This document shows, in pieces, positions 37,601 through 49,221 of a stretch of 64,000 nt of DNA. Source of the stretch: Panorpa germanica (lineage: Eukaryota; Arthropoda; Insecta; Mecoptera; Panorpidae); NCBI GenBank assembly GCA_963678705.1, contig OY783207.1, forward strand, positions 3,968,001 through 4,032,000, written 5' to 3'. The notes under the pieces are model-generated. The model searched no databases, was not told the DNA's origin, and was given only the letters and a program-made list of their open reading frames with translations. The translations under genes were made by a program, and so were the position numbers. Within the stretch, counting starts at the first letter, position 1, and every line of letters starts with the position of its first letter.

Positions 37601-40600
37601 TTAAAACTGTTCTATTAATAGAATAGAAAATTATTTAATTTTTTCTTTGTAATCTGAATGATACTTAAAAATATTTTGTAATCAATATTGAATTACTAGC
37701 AAAGTGTCAATGTTTACGATCCAAGATTCATCAAGAAATATAAAAAATGAAACTAATTAATCCTCTTTCCTCCTCTTCCTACACACCAACTCTCACATTC
37801 TGACCTTGCAGTCTCCTTCTCTTATCAGGTTTTCTATCTTTTCATTCATTCTTTGATGTTTTATTTTTATATTCTTCTCTTTTTATAGTGTGATTATCTC
37901 TTATTTATCCGTTTCTATTATTACCGTATTTCTCTGTTCCTGTTTTCGTTCCGTTTTCTCGCTTACTATTTTGTTCGGCAAACAGATCGTTACCTCATAA
38001 TTGTACTCTTCACTCCTTTGCATTTGCTCTAACAAACTTATAGGTATACTAAAATATATTATGTTAATTTGCAAATAGAAAAAAATAGATGTAAAACGTA
38101 AAAATGGTAGAATAACATATAAAAAACTAACCCTTCTTAGTGGAAGAGTACACAAGAGCTAATGTACCTTTAGGGAAAGTATTAATACATGCAAATACTT
38201 TTTATAATATTAGCTAAAAAAAATCCAGTTTTTAAGTGTTTTAATAGCATTAAATTAAATGCTTGAAAGCACCCTTTGTGCCCATTAAACAAGGTGAGGA
38301 GCTTTTATGTAATTAAAAGTGTAAAGAAGTTGTGCGCTTGCATAAATTATAGATGGCAGCACACTCGTAGATGGCAGCACACGTTTTCATTCTAACCTGT
38401 GAAGTGAAGAGTTTAATTCACTAATTGATTTATTAAAGTAGAGTTCATTACAAATATTATTTCTTAAGAAGAAAATTATGTAATTCAGTTATGCTGAATA
38501 AGAAATTATAATCTATTTAATATTTTTTTTTTAAGGTGTAACATCACAGATAATTCTGTCATTCTCTGCTTGTTCAAACGGAAATAAAATTTTGGATACA
38601 ACAGCTGTAAATAAGGATTCGATAACATGTATTCATGGCCTGCGCTTCTTGTCATTGGCTTGGATCATAATGGTGCACACATACCTGCAAATGTTTGGTG
38701 TATCTGAAAATAAATTTCTGCGCGTTATCACCGAAAGGAATTATATGTACCAAACCGTTGGGAACGCTACTTTTAGCGTGGACACTTTCTTCTTTATTAG
38801 GTATATATACATTCGCTAAAATTATGTAGTTATTATTTATTTATTTATTTATTGTTCGCCTTTCGGCTTTACAATCTACATTCTTAATACATTTCATATA
38901 CTTCAACTTACAATTAAATTTACATTATTCTCCCCCAGCTTATTTATTCTCCTGTTTTTTCTTTCCTTCTTACTATTTCCGCCATCCACCTCTTTCCTTC
39001 ACTGCCTCCCTTTAATAGCTGGCCAATATTCCTTTCGCTCGCTACTTTTTCCTTACACTCAAACTTAATGTGCTCCAGTGTTTCGTCCTCCGCTCTGCAC
39101 ATTCTACACTTTCTTTCCTCACTCCTTTCCCAGTATCTGTTTCCTTTTTCCTCATTTCCCAATCTAAACCTTGCTGTTCTTCTTATGTGTTTTATGTCTT
39201 TTTCTATGAGGTACTGAGGCACATTATTTTCCCATAACCTTTTATATCTTTTATGGTAGTTACTTTTTTCTATTTTTCCCATTCTCTCCTGCTGTTGTAT
39301 CTACTTATCCCTTCTCCTTAGGTCCTCTTCCACACTTGCGCCACCTTCTCTTCTCCTCTCTGCCTCCTCGATCGCCATTCCATTCCTTTCAAAGTACTCC
39401 TTTCTCTGTTTTGGACCTCCTCCCCCCCCATTCTTTATGCTATCCTCTCTTATTTTCTTTAAAATATTGCTTTTCGCTCTGTTCAATTAGAGAGGACACC
39501 GACTCTGAAGAAGTTAAGTGCGAAAAAAACGGGTTCAAAAGTTTCAATGAAAAACGAAACCAGATCGGAGAGGTGAAGACTTAAAACTCTATATCTCCGA
39601 CAGTTTTACTCTAATAGACTTCAAATTTTTACACAATAAACTTAGTATGTTTCTACATTCATATAAATAAAATAAATAAAATTGAAATCTTACCCCTTCC
39701 TTAAATAAACTTGTTAAAACTTGTGTTTGAAATGTACCATACATAATAATTTGATATTTAATTGCCCTAAAATTTTAATATTCCAGTGGATTTCTTGTCA
39801 CAGTGCTTTACTACAGAACGCTGCAATCAACGTGTGCCAGACCCGAGGTTAAACAAGAATCTACAATGACAGTCATTCAAAAAAGCATATTTAAATTTTT
39901 CACATTACTTGTGTATCGAATCTTGCGTCTCACTCCTGCATATTTATTCGTAATTGGAATAAATGAGCTAGCACTACGCTATGCGTACAACAACTCAGTA
40001 TTTGAGCCTGGTATCATCGATCACATAACTTGTGATCTGTATTGGTGGAGGAATATCCTCTACATCAACAATCTGTACCCTCAGAGAGAGATGTGTATGG
40101 TGTGGTCATGGTATATGGCGAACGACACCCAGTTTTATATACTGGGGATTGCTTTGCTTTTAATTTCAATGAGGTAATTGAATAAAGAAGATACGAAATT
40201 GTTTTTTTCAATTTAAAAGTATTTTTTTTGGTATAAAACCTAATCCCACTTGAAAATGACTTATGGCTTTATTTTATAGGTATTTCAAGATTGCTGTAAG
40301 CTCGCTGTTTGTTTTCTTGGTCTCTTCTTGGCTCACGACTGCTTACATTTCTTATTCTCTGAGATACGAAGCGAGAATACAAGAACCCTTCGAGATGTTT
40401 GATCCATTATATGATAAACCTTGGTCTAGAATAGGACCATATTTTGTTGGTAAGTTATTTCAACACCCGGGGCTAATACAATACTATTCATTATTATTAC
40501 GTAATACGACAGAATTTGGGTGGCGCGCTAGATTTATTCGTCTAGTATATTTTACATTTGTAACACGTAAATATGTGTTAATATTTAATGTAATGCAGTG

Positions 40601-42640
40601 GCGGACTTAATGACAGGCGTACAAAGCTAACACCACCTAGATACAAGGTCTAACAACGAATTTATGACGTCACGGATTGTAAGTCTCGATATACAACCAA
40701 TTTTTTTTTAAATTAAGACTACAACTGAACTCCAGAATAGGCTAGTTTATCAAATAGTAGACTACAATGCGTGACGTCACAGCATTTTCGACAAAGCGCT
40801 GTTACGCTTTGTATCTAGGTGGTGTTGACAAAGCACGCACCTGCGACACAGTAAAAATACAATTAAATTTACATTGTTTTTGCTAGATAGACAGATAGGA
40901 CTCTCGGCAGCTATCTCTCTCTTTATCGCTTCCTCTTACACGCGGTCGTACCTTTCGCGTACTCTATTTTTATATCTCTATGGATGTAATAAATTAATAA
41001 AGTTAAATTTATATTTTGAGCGCTGAATTATATTTCAGGTATGATGACAGGCTGGCTTCTACATAAAAATAATTACAAATTAAAATTACCTGTATGGGTG
41101 GTACTTCTGGGATGGGTGTCATCTCTAACAATTCTTTGGAGTTTAGTCTATGGAATGAAGGATGGTAAAATGACTGTAGCAGCTACCGCTGCTTATGTAA
41201 GCATTGGTCATACAGGTAAATAATTAATCCAAATCACAGAATTTGCATTTAGCTACCATTAACCGAACTCTACAAATAATTAAATGATTTCAAAACTAGT
41301 TCCCGCTAGTTAATAATTCACAAAAATTAAAAATATTGATTTTCATGATTAGCATGGGGCGTATCGCTTGCCTGGATTACAATTGCCTGTTGTACGGGGT
41401 ACGGTGGATTCGTTAACACCCTGTTATCATACCGAGGCATACTCCCTTTGAGCCGATTAACATATTGTGCGTATTTAGTACACCCTATGATTATGATGAT
41501 TTCGAGTTTTCAAATGGATGGAACTTTCCATTTACACAATGGGATTGTTGTAAGTATTATTTTCATTTCTTTTATTCTTTACAGAATGAAATGTTTTATT
41601 TAAAAACATCTTAACATATTTCTGATTAAAAGAGAGCTTGTTTTTATTATTTTTAGCTGTAAAGGAAATAAGCTCTTTAAGGTTTATTATGTGTCATGTC
41701 CGTATTAGTTTAACTGTGGTTTTTGTTGCATTTTTAATTAAATCCTACATAATCTGGGTAATGTTATTTGAGTGATTATACTTTTTATCTTCTTTTTATT
41801 TTTATTGATACTTGTTAAAGTTTTAAGTACGTTAAATCAAGAATTAACCCGTAAAACACAGTTATGTATAAGGTTTATCTAACGTAACAAAGTTACCTGT
41901 TATGTAAAATATTTTATTGAATAATTAACGTTAGGTGAACTACTTCTTTGTACAATTCATAAATTATATGCCGCACCGGCAACAATAAAGTTAACATGTA
42001 ACGTCGCTTGTGAAAACTACGCTATTACACAAGTTTGCGTAATAATTTAGACACCTACAAATACAAGCGTTTAATAATTAATTCAGATTTTACGTAATCT
42101 TATTATTATTTTAAATTGTGTTAATTAAAGTAATACCATGCACCTAAATACATAAGTTTTTCTTTAGATAACATATTCTCGCTTTATTTCTTCGACATTG
42201 TTTGTTGACGGATTTTTCATCTTAGGCGTCATTCATATATTACGTCATACAAATTTTATGATTTACTACACCCTGCTCCCCCCACTCCACCCCTCTCCTC
42301 TTACCCATTGTCCCTCTGTTGAGAAAATGTTTCATATTATTCATATATTCAAAATATTTCATACTTTTTTAAAGTCTAATTTTAAATTAGATGTTACATC
42401 ACAAATCACATCAAAAAAAGAATGACGTAATTAATTGATGGCTTCTTATTACCATGATATATTCTAACGAGTCAACGCATAAAATAATTCTAATACATAT
42501 TTTGTATATTCCAGATAATCGTTTACATGGGGAATTGCGTGGCATCTTACTTGATGTCTTTTGCAATATCGTTGGCTTTCGAAGCTCCAATTGTACGACT
42601 CCTGAAACTTATTTTCGGTGGAGGCAAAAAGAATGTTTAA
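31650..42640 (+). CDS. Nose resistant to fluoxetine protein 6-like (NRF domain + acyltransferase 3)
   Basis: Ten exons: 31650-31965, 36531-36709, 36807-37006, 37387-37553, 38536-38800, 39787-40173, 40280-40449, 41039-41215, 41353-41549, 42515-42640. All introns are GT/AG and the phases fit (1,0,2,1,2,2,1,1,0), giving 727 residues with no break. The start is the ATG opening a signal peptide (MLYVVLLLLNIPVFVA). Residues ~40-235 form the NRF domain, with GQCLPSSC typical of the family. A membrane segment near 235-255 (VTVVILIAIATIY) leads to the acyltransferase-3 domain: HGLRFLSLAWIIMVHTY with H335, then FSVDTFFFISGFLV, then repeated membrane helices, ending SFAISLAFEAPIVRLLK. C. elegans NRF-6 and NDG-4 act in lipid and drug transport. 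The substrate of this insect protein is unknown. Introns 5, 7 and 9 carry transposon fragments. Confidence 0.93.
33247..33276 (+). repeat. PIF/Harbinger-type terminus fragment in intron 1
   Basis: GTCGCTTAAATACGCTTGCAGTGTGCGACAG equals the right terminus of the 54655-55116 element almost exactly. No matching left end was found nearby. Confidence 0.65.
34254..34770 (+). repeat. Dispersed repeat in intron 1 of the NRF-6-like gene, copy 1
   Basis: Shares AGAGGTGAAGACTTAAAACT, CTATATCTCCGACAGTTTTA, CTTCAAATTTTTACACAATA and a GAGAGGGCACCGACCCTGAA block with 39487-39715. It also contains an internal inverted repeat CTGTCGAGTTTTT (34337) against AAAAACTCGACAG (~34477). Non-coding; transposon type unknown. 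Confidence 0.7.
37740..38160 (-). repeat. Pyrimidine-rich stretch, possible LINE 3' UTR relic
   Basis: Intron 4 contains a CT-rich plus strand (TCCTCTTTCCTCCTCTTCC) like the reverse complement of the purine-rich 3' UTR of LINE family B, but I could not align it block by block. The minus-strand frame at 37901-38155 is not convincing as a gene. Confidence 0.3.
38842..39486 (-). mobile_element. LINE family B, copy 3, in intron 5 of the NRF-6-like gene
   Basis: On the minus strand an open segment (39486 to 39301) rich in Glu/Arg/Lys continues, after a single in-frame TAG, into 39282-38944. That part contains RLGNEEKGNRYWERSEERK, a C-x2-C...H...C motif (CRMCRAEDETLEHIKFEC) and IGQLLKGGSEGKRWMAEIV. 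The 3' UTR ends TAGATTGTAAAGCCGAAAGG with an AAATAAATAA tail. It is the longest copy of this family here, yet 5'-truncated and holding a stop. It lies antisense to the host gene and directly abuts the dispersed repeat at 39487. Confidence 0.85.
39487..39715 (+). repeat. Dispersed repeat copy 2 (intron 5)
   Basis: Matches 34548-34770 in order (GAGAGG-CACCGACTCTGAA, AACCAGATCGGAGAGGTGAA, CTCTATATCTCCGACAG, TTTTTACACAATAAACTTA). The match begins exactly where the LINE copy ends, so either the LINE inserted into this repeat or the two junctions coincide. Confidence 0.7.
40608..40860 (+). mobile_element. Short inverted-repeat element in intron 7, hAT-like left end
   Basis: AACACCACCTAGATACAA (40634 on) pairs with TTGTATCTAGGTGGTGTT (40809 on), and similarity extends outward to GCGTACAAAGC/GCTTTGTC...GCACGC. 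The sequence CAGTGGCGGACTTAATGACA at 40608 resembles hAT termini, but no matching CCGCCACTG is seen at the right. Both flanks of the centre carry GTGACGTCA-type motifs. Confidence 0.55.
41847..42080 (+). mobile_element. MITE family 3 relic in intron 9
   Basis: ACCCGTAAAACACAGTTATG, followed by TATAAGGTTTATCTAACGTA and AACAAAGTTACCTGTTATGT, matches the reverse complement of the right end of the 56170-56593 element. The right boundary is unclear. Confidence 0.5.
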
Positions 42641-42743
42641 ACTTCTATAATTTTCAAAACAAATTATTTCAAGTAATTTTAATTTTTGTACATATGTTAT
42701 TATATTTGAAATATTATTTATAGGATATTAGTTTTGTATTATA

Positions 42744-42749
42744 AATAAA
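42744..42749 (+). terminator. Poly(A) signal of the NRF-6-like gene
   Basis: AATAAA about 100 bp after the stop codon, with a second AATAAA a few bases on. The spacing is usual for a short 3' UTR. Confidence 0.6.
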
Positions 42750-42846
42750 AATAAACCAAAAAAAAAACACTTTTTTATCAAATAAGGTTTTTCATAAAAT
42801 AATTAATACACTAAAAATGATTGCGTTTTTCCGTAATGTATCTTTT

Positions 42847-43174
42847 CAAGTCAAGTCAAAGAATAATAAGTTTTTAGTTTATTTAACCCTATTACGGCAG
42901 ACATAATATTGGAATTTTATTGTTCTTTGAAATAGCTGCAAATAATATTTGATATTTTGATATATAAATACATATAGCAAAGATTTATGAGCTGTAAGGT
43001 TGGCAAGGTTGTGATGTCACATGCATTTGGAATGTGTACAACGTTGAATCCCTTTAATAATTAAAGAGACAAAATGATTTTTTTAATTGTTAATATCTCT
43101 TAACATATAAGGAGTTATTAAAAAATAATTGAACATTTGAGGTTCTAGTATCTCACTTTATCGACAAGCCCATT
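42847..43174 (+). mobile_element. MITE family 1, copy C (left end missing)
   Basis: Begins in the middle of the family at TCAAGTCAAGTCAAAG and runs to the terminal ACAAGCCCATT, with a small deletion just before the right terminus. It lies ~200 bp after the NRF-6-like gene. Confidence 0.82.
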
Positions 43175-43616
43175 TTATTGTAAACTTATTATTAAACGAC
43201 TATATGACAGATCGAAATATAAATAAATTGAAATAAAAAAACAATGTAATACAAATATAGATTTATGTGTATGTCCATGTTGCATTCAATATTTTGTATT
43301 ATATAAAATTTCATTATTATATTTTATATCGACCATAAAATGAATAAAACAAAAGGACATTTCTGTATAAAATTCTTTTGTTTACGAACATTTAAATTCA
43401 GAATTTATTGCTTACATATTATTAACGGATAAACCTACGTACAAAATGCCGCTGTGTTTACTTGGGTTACAGAGATACGCTTGGTCTAATGACTTCTAGC
43501 GTCTGATTCCCAATGTTCTTACTTCTTTATACAAATTTGTTAGCATTTTGACAAAACCCTTTGAAAAGTAGGGTTTGGTAACAAATCCCGCTACCCCTAT
43601 CTCAGCGTACTCGTAC

Positions 43617-43751
43617 ATAGGCGTCCGTAAAAATATAATAGAGGAGGTCAAAACTTTAATGTTATGAATTAGTTTATAGCATAGACAATTTGAGGATCTT
43701 ACTTGTAGAAGATAATATTTTTAGAGTTACCCGGCACCGACGGACGCCCAT
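43617..43751. mobile_element. ~135-bp MITE with GGCGTCCG termini
   Basis: ATAGGCGTCCGTAAAAAT at the left and ACCGACGGACGCCCAT at the right are inverted. The left-end sequence recurs at 61035 (ATGGGCGTCCGCAGAAA) and 62466 (ATGGGCGTCCGGAGAAAATT), both apparently truncated. Superfamily unknown. Confidence 0.65.
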
Positions 43752-44763
43752 GTCTGGATAAAATCTGCTCTAATGAAATGATAACTGAATTAGAGTATGT
43801 TTCTTGTTTGTAATGAATACGGTAGGAAAGCAACTACTTGTAATCATTATCTGTGATAAGATAGATCGAAAGATAATATACATAATTAATTGAAACATTT
43901 TAATTAGTACACGACTCTACAAACATATTTCGTAGTAATATCGAATAGCCTGATTACGATTTAAGTAAGATTTTTCAAAGCACGTTCTAAGCCACAGTTA
44001 GAAAATTTATTTTAAATCTTAAGTTTAAGCGGGGAGTAATGCATTTTTGCTTCTGAAAATTTCGCCTCCGTTTATGATCCAAAATCTCTTCGAAACGGAT
44101 ACTTTTTTTCTTTATTGTCCACCCTATATCGTAAAAATGTCGATTCCTATACTAGGTCGAGTTCTAGAATATCGTATTCGAATATTATACGCTTCGGATT
44201 CAAATTGTTTGAAGGAGATATAATCCTACCATTCTTAAAAGATAATGGTTATGTAAATTTTATATACATCACATCAAAAAATGTACATAAACAAAAAATC
44301 GTATTGCAGAATTATCGTAAAATGAATTTAAAGTCTAGAATAATCTGCTCGATGTTAGATTATCCAATTCATGCTCTACTGTACTGAGTTCTGGAAAATT
44401 GCCAAGAAGCAAAACGTTCGTTGTCAATATCGTTAAATGTCATTTGCTACGGTTTATACGAAGTTGCAGAAATAAAACTTCTCTGGAATAATAATAGAAG
44501 TTTCAAATTTCTTTATCATCTGATTGGAATTCAAATATAAGTTAATTGGTAAGAAATAAGAAAAACTTTATCTACTTCAGTAAGTTTGTGTGCATTTTAA
44601 AAGAGTATTCTGCTGAAGTCATTTATTTAATTTTATTATTCAATGCTTCTCAATGAAAAAAATTCACATCGATTGACTATTTTAATTGACAGTTGCCAAA
44701 TTTGTACAAACCTAGCGCCTTATTTTATAATTCTATCTCTAACGTCATGCGTCATGAATTGAA
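43752..44763. other. Intergenic DNA, no gene seen
   Basis: The 90-codon frame at 44115-44387 begins with a non-ATG-like context and has no recognisable motif or codon bias. I do not call it a gene. Confidence 0.45.
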
Positions 44764-44875
44764 CTACTGTGATATTCATTTGTTTGCTAATATTGACAAG
44801 TAACAGCTTAACATTAAGTTGCATTTTCACCACAATTTTATTTATCAATATTTACAAACAAATGAATATCACACC
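44764..44875. repeat. Short hairpin-forming inverted repeat
   Basis: GTGATATTCATTTGTTTG (44769 on) pairs with CAAACAAATGAATATCAC (right arm ~44855-44872), and pairing continues inward through AATATTGA/TCAATATT. Spacer about 45 bp. It abuts MITE copy D. Confidence 0.7.
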
Positions 44876-44880
44876 AGTGC

Positions 44881-45348
44881 AATGGGCTTGTGTCCTGTAT
44901 CTTAATTTCTATATTGTTAAAGTTGGTTACTAGAACCTCAAATGTCCAACTATTTTTTAATAACTCCTTATATGTTAGGAGATATTAACAATTAAAAAAG
45001 TCATTTTGTCTCTTTAATTATTAATTGCATTCAACATTATGGAACATTCAAAGATATGTGACATCACGTACGCTAAGTTGCTATCTCTTTTATACAACAG
45101 AGCGTAAAAGAGATAGTATATTCAACACAGAACTCTTATCCATAGAAAAAGTAACTGACCTACGCTTAATAGTACAGACATGTTACGTCATAAATATGGC
45201 CGACATCTGTAGCATTAAAACCACAACTCGAATTTTTAATTGCTATATCTCCGTCAACATTTAGATAATTATTAAAATAAAAACGACAATATACATTTAT
45301 TAACATCAATTTCAAACAACAATTGAAAAATCGACCCTAAAAAATGAG
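44881..45348 (-). mobile_element. MITE family 1, copy D (diverged)
   Basis: Reverse-oriented copy with terminus AATGGGCTTGTGTCCTGTAT and the other end at ACCCTAAAAAATGAGT. Its middle (TTTTATACAACAGAGCGTAA with AAGAGATAG) links it to the diverged subfamily at 59275-59730, making it an intermediate. The 79-codon frame in it is fortuitous. Confidence 0.78.
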
Positions 45349-46099
45349 TAAACGTCATAGAAAAAGTTAGAATTATAAAATGAAATTTGTGCTATTGCAT
45401 TTAAATTATTTAAACATTAGCTGAAGCAATCGTGCTTCCAGAATTTTCCTAAACTATAATCGAGAATAAAACTATAAAAATTTGTCACAGTGTACACTTA
45501 ACAAAAACATAAAAATAAATAATTTAACAAAATCAAGTATGTACAACGTAATTTAATTTAATTTATGGCTCCTATAACAATATATATAGGGGTTGGTTAC
45601 CCGTTTACGTTCGGTCAGTTTCAATGTCGTCCATGATTTAGTTGTCAACCCTTATACAGGAAGCTATCTTGTTGAAAGGTAGAGCGAACTATAGCCTACC
45701 ACTTGTACCTTTTATTGTGGCTTAATAACCACCCCTTGGGACAAGATAAGGGACTAAAACATCCCTGAAAACCCCTTATATCTGTTTAACTAACCTGTGT
45801 TCTATATTGTTACAAGTCACCTGTGAAATTACAATCAACATATTCATGAGAGATCAAACGATCACGTGGTATTGTGAAGAGACTGTTGTGTTGCGATTTG
45901 CTAGAAGTTGAGTCTAGTAATTAGGAATGGATTGTTAAAGCTTCAAGACATTAGATGTGTACGTGTGGACGTTTATCTATTGTGTACAAATAGACATTAG
46001 AGAAATCTAACTAAAGTCTTTGTATAATCTGATTTGCTAAATCTGGCACGATGTTTTTCGACAGTCAATTAGACCGAGTGATAGTAACAGAAAAATCAC
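45349..46099. other. Intergenic DNA, no gene seen
   Basis: AT-rich sequence. A 13-bp inverted match (ATATATAGGGGTT at 45583, AACCCCTTATAT at 45770) is too short to call an element. Confidence 0.45.
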
Positions 46100-46679
46100 A
46101 ATGGGCTTGTGCTCTATGTCTTAATTTCTATAAAAGTTTACTAAAGTATAAAACTGTACTATATATTGATAAAGTGGGTTACTAGAAACTCAAATGTTCA
46201 ATTATTTTTTAATAACTCCTTATATGTTAAGAGATATTAACAATTAAAAAACTCATTTTGTCTCTTTAATTATTAAAGGGATTCAACGTTGTACACATTC
46301 CAAGTGCATGTGACATCACAATCCTTGTGTAAGGTTATCAACAATCATATTTCAATATTATGTCTGACTTAGCAGGGTTAAATAAAATAAATAATTATTA
46401 TTCTTTGATTTGACTTGATTATTTGACTACCAACAGCTCCAGAACATTACCACAGCACTGACCTACTCAACAAATAACTGATGTTAAAATGCATTTCACG
46501 TCATACAAATATGGCCAACCATTTCTAGCGCTAAAATTACAATTCAAACTTTTAATTGCTATATCTCCGTCAATATTTAGATATTTAATAAAATAGACAC
46601 GCCAATACACATTTATTAACATCAATTTCAATCAACAATTGAAAAATCGACCACTAAAAAATGAGGACACAAGCCCATT
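46100..46679 (-). mobile_element. MITE family 1, copy E (near complete)
   Basis: 580 bp with both termini intact (AATGGGCTTGTGCTCT and GAGGACACAAGCCCATT). It reads in reverse relative to copies A, B, C and F and lacks a short stretch around the CAGAGATTTATGAGC block. Confidence 0.87.
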
Positions 46680-48167
46680 TATATACGATTCGGTTCGATT
46701 TATCGCACGCGAATCTAGCTGAACAAACTCCAAAGTTTTGATGTCAAGTACTTTTTCAGAAAATCATTATTATATATGTGGTGTGTTCAAAAGGTAACGG
46801 AAATTTTGATGCCAAATATGAACAAGTTTAAAGCATGGCGATTTTTACTCAGAACAAAATTATTAATAATAGAAATATCCTAATCTGGCACTGTATATGT
46901 TGAAGATAAATTTCTAGAGATATATTAAATTAAAATTACCAAGGTTATTTGACAGTTTTTTTTGTTATTTATCCTGCTTCAACTTTAGAACGTAATTAAA
47001 AACCGAGCGACGACATTTCCTAACCTTTTGATGGTGGAAACACAGTCAAATAACGCACCTCATTTAAAAACTTTGAAATAGACGATTTTTAAATTAGTTT
47101 TGTATTTTTAACGTTTATTTTTCAAAGAATATTAATTCATTTTCTTATTTGAAAAATATCCAATGATTCAGAAAAGAAGGGAAATTATTATTTTAATGAA
47201 ATTTATATATTTAATTAAAGACTTAATAAAGAAATCTAATTTTTGCATTCTCTGATTATATAACACAATTAATAGTGCTTATTTTGTAGTAAACTCTTTT
47301 TAATATTAAGAAGCTTTACATTTTTAGTCAATAATAATAAATTGAATAGAATTTTTGGCAATCTTTATCAAAATTCCTTCAGTTTATATATTTACTCTAA
47401 AACATAAATACAATAGAGGTTTTTACATTAAAAAGAGGATCCTATATATTTTGTCAAAGTGAAACAGCTGTGATAATGAAATGTCGGCGTCACTTCACCT
47501 AACGATGATTGATGGTTAAGTTAACAAAATGAACAGAATAGAAGAATATTACTCGTAAGTCGAAGAATGCCTGGTGAACTCGAAGTGACGTCACATCTTT
47601 TATACGAATAACTTGAGGTGGTTTTAGATGGCGCAAAGGAACGTTTGTTGTAAGAGTATACATTCTGTGATATAGTGTCGTTCGTAAGCTCAAAGTGTTA
47701 ATAAATTTAGAGACAGGTGAAATATTCACGATTCATATCATATTTATGATAAATATTGTTCACAGGGTGTGTTAGATTCCCTAAAGTTGACGTTGATGCC
47801 TGTCACTTACTAATAAGACAAGACTTTTTCTTAAGTATAAAGTTTTACCTTGGTATGTATAAATTATATAGTTCATTAGTAGGACAATTATAAAGATTGA
47901 GCATTGAGGTAACGAGAACACACTCACCCATCTTGGCAGTCGAGAAAACTAGCTAAGAAAATAAATTTTTGTTATTTATTTTTCTTCAAAAGTATTAAAA
48001 GTGGTGGAGATACAAGCTGTTCCGTGGAACTTGTCTCTGGGAGATTGTCATCGTATATATATTCTTGTGATCAAATGGATTAGCTATCGTGTAGCATAAA
48101 AAAGTTAGGTGAAAATTTTGAGGTAAGAAAATTAAAAAACAGTGAACCAGATATCAGTAGCTATAAT
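46680..48167. other. Intergenic DNA, no gene seen
   Basis: Nothing supported as a gene. GGTGTGTTCAAAAGGTAACG at 46781 resembles a mariner terminus, but no convincing opposite end or transposase remnant was found. Confidence 0.45.
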
Positions 48168-48410
48168 ACCCAGTAAACTATTTGGTGAAGTGTCCTCTTT
48201 TGTAACGTTTCTATCATTATTGCGCTTCAATTTACTTTGCATCAACTTTATCTTCATTTGTATTCCGACAGGTGGAGTGGTTTTACAATTTGTAGTCGAT
48301 GAAATAGACATTTCATTTGAACGACTATGAGAAACTGAACTCTTTCATGACAAAAAAGTCAAGCGCATCTTCAATATGATGGAAAAGTGACTCCAAAATG
48401 TTTACTTGGT
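48168..48410 (+). mobile_element. MITE family 2, copy 2
   Basis: 243 bp. Left end ACCCAGTAAACTATTTGGTG; right end CTCCAAAATGTTTACTTGGT is its imperfect reverse complement. The interior matches the 9531 copy without that copy's insertion. A short frame at 48142-48330 is incidental. Confidence 0.82.
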
Positions 48411-48484
48411 ATTATATGTAAGGTAAGGTGTTAAGGGACAATTCACTAAAATAATAAAAGCTATTAAATACGAGATCTTCAAAG

Positions 48485-48728
48485 AACCCAGTAAACATTT
48501 TGGAGCCACTTAGACATCATATTGAAGATGCGTATGATTTTTTTGTCATGAAAGAGTTCAGTTTCTCACAGTCGTTCATATGAAATGTCTATTTTATCGG
48601 CTACAAATGAAGAAACCACTCCACCTGTCGGAATACAAATGAAAATAAAGTTGACGCGAACTATAATTGAAGTGAAATACTGTTAGAAATGTCACAAAAA
48701 GGAACACTTCACCAAATTGTTTACTGGG
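48485..48728 (-). mobile_element. MITE family 2, copy 3 (opposite orientation)
   Basis: The same element as 48168-48410 in reverse, 74 bp away. Ends AACCCAGTAAACATTTTGGA and ACCAAATTGTTTACTGGG. The two copies together form a ~560-bp palindrome-like structure. Confidence 0.84.
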
Positions 48729-49221
48729 AAATACATATTGCAAAAGAGGCACTGATCTAACATGAAATTAATTAATTTAGTACTTATCATTCACTACTTT
48801 ATGTAATATAGATAAATGATCTTTGTTATTAAAATATCCTATAATAGAAATATAAAAGAAAGAGATAAGGTAAGACAGTTAGTAGTTTCGAGATAAACGC
48901 TAGAGAAAAAATAGTATCGCATAAGTATATTCGTATTTACTTCCGCACTCATTTCAAATTGATATAACTCAGTTAATATTGGGAATATTGGCATGGGCAA
49001 ACTTCTAAAATAATCTTAAAAGTTTTAATAATAAATTTAACCGAAACAAAATTCTATTTTCTGAAAATCTCAAAGTTAAATGTGTATACAAAGAAGTTCT
49101 TTGATTTGTAATTAAAATAATAAATATAAAAACATAAATTCAAACAAATTGTTTTATTTAACAAAAGTTATGACTTGTTTGTATGTAGTCTGCAGCTGAC
49201 ATATGATGGAAAGATACTGAA

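Noticed and set aside
45583-45782. Possible 200-bp MITE with ATATATAGGGGTT ends
   Set aside because: Only ~13 bp of imperfect inverted match and no second copy in the window.
46781-47040. Mariner remnant (GGTGTGTTCAAAAGGTAACG)
   Set aside because: The opposite terminus is unconvincing and no transposase motif remains.
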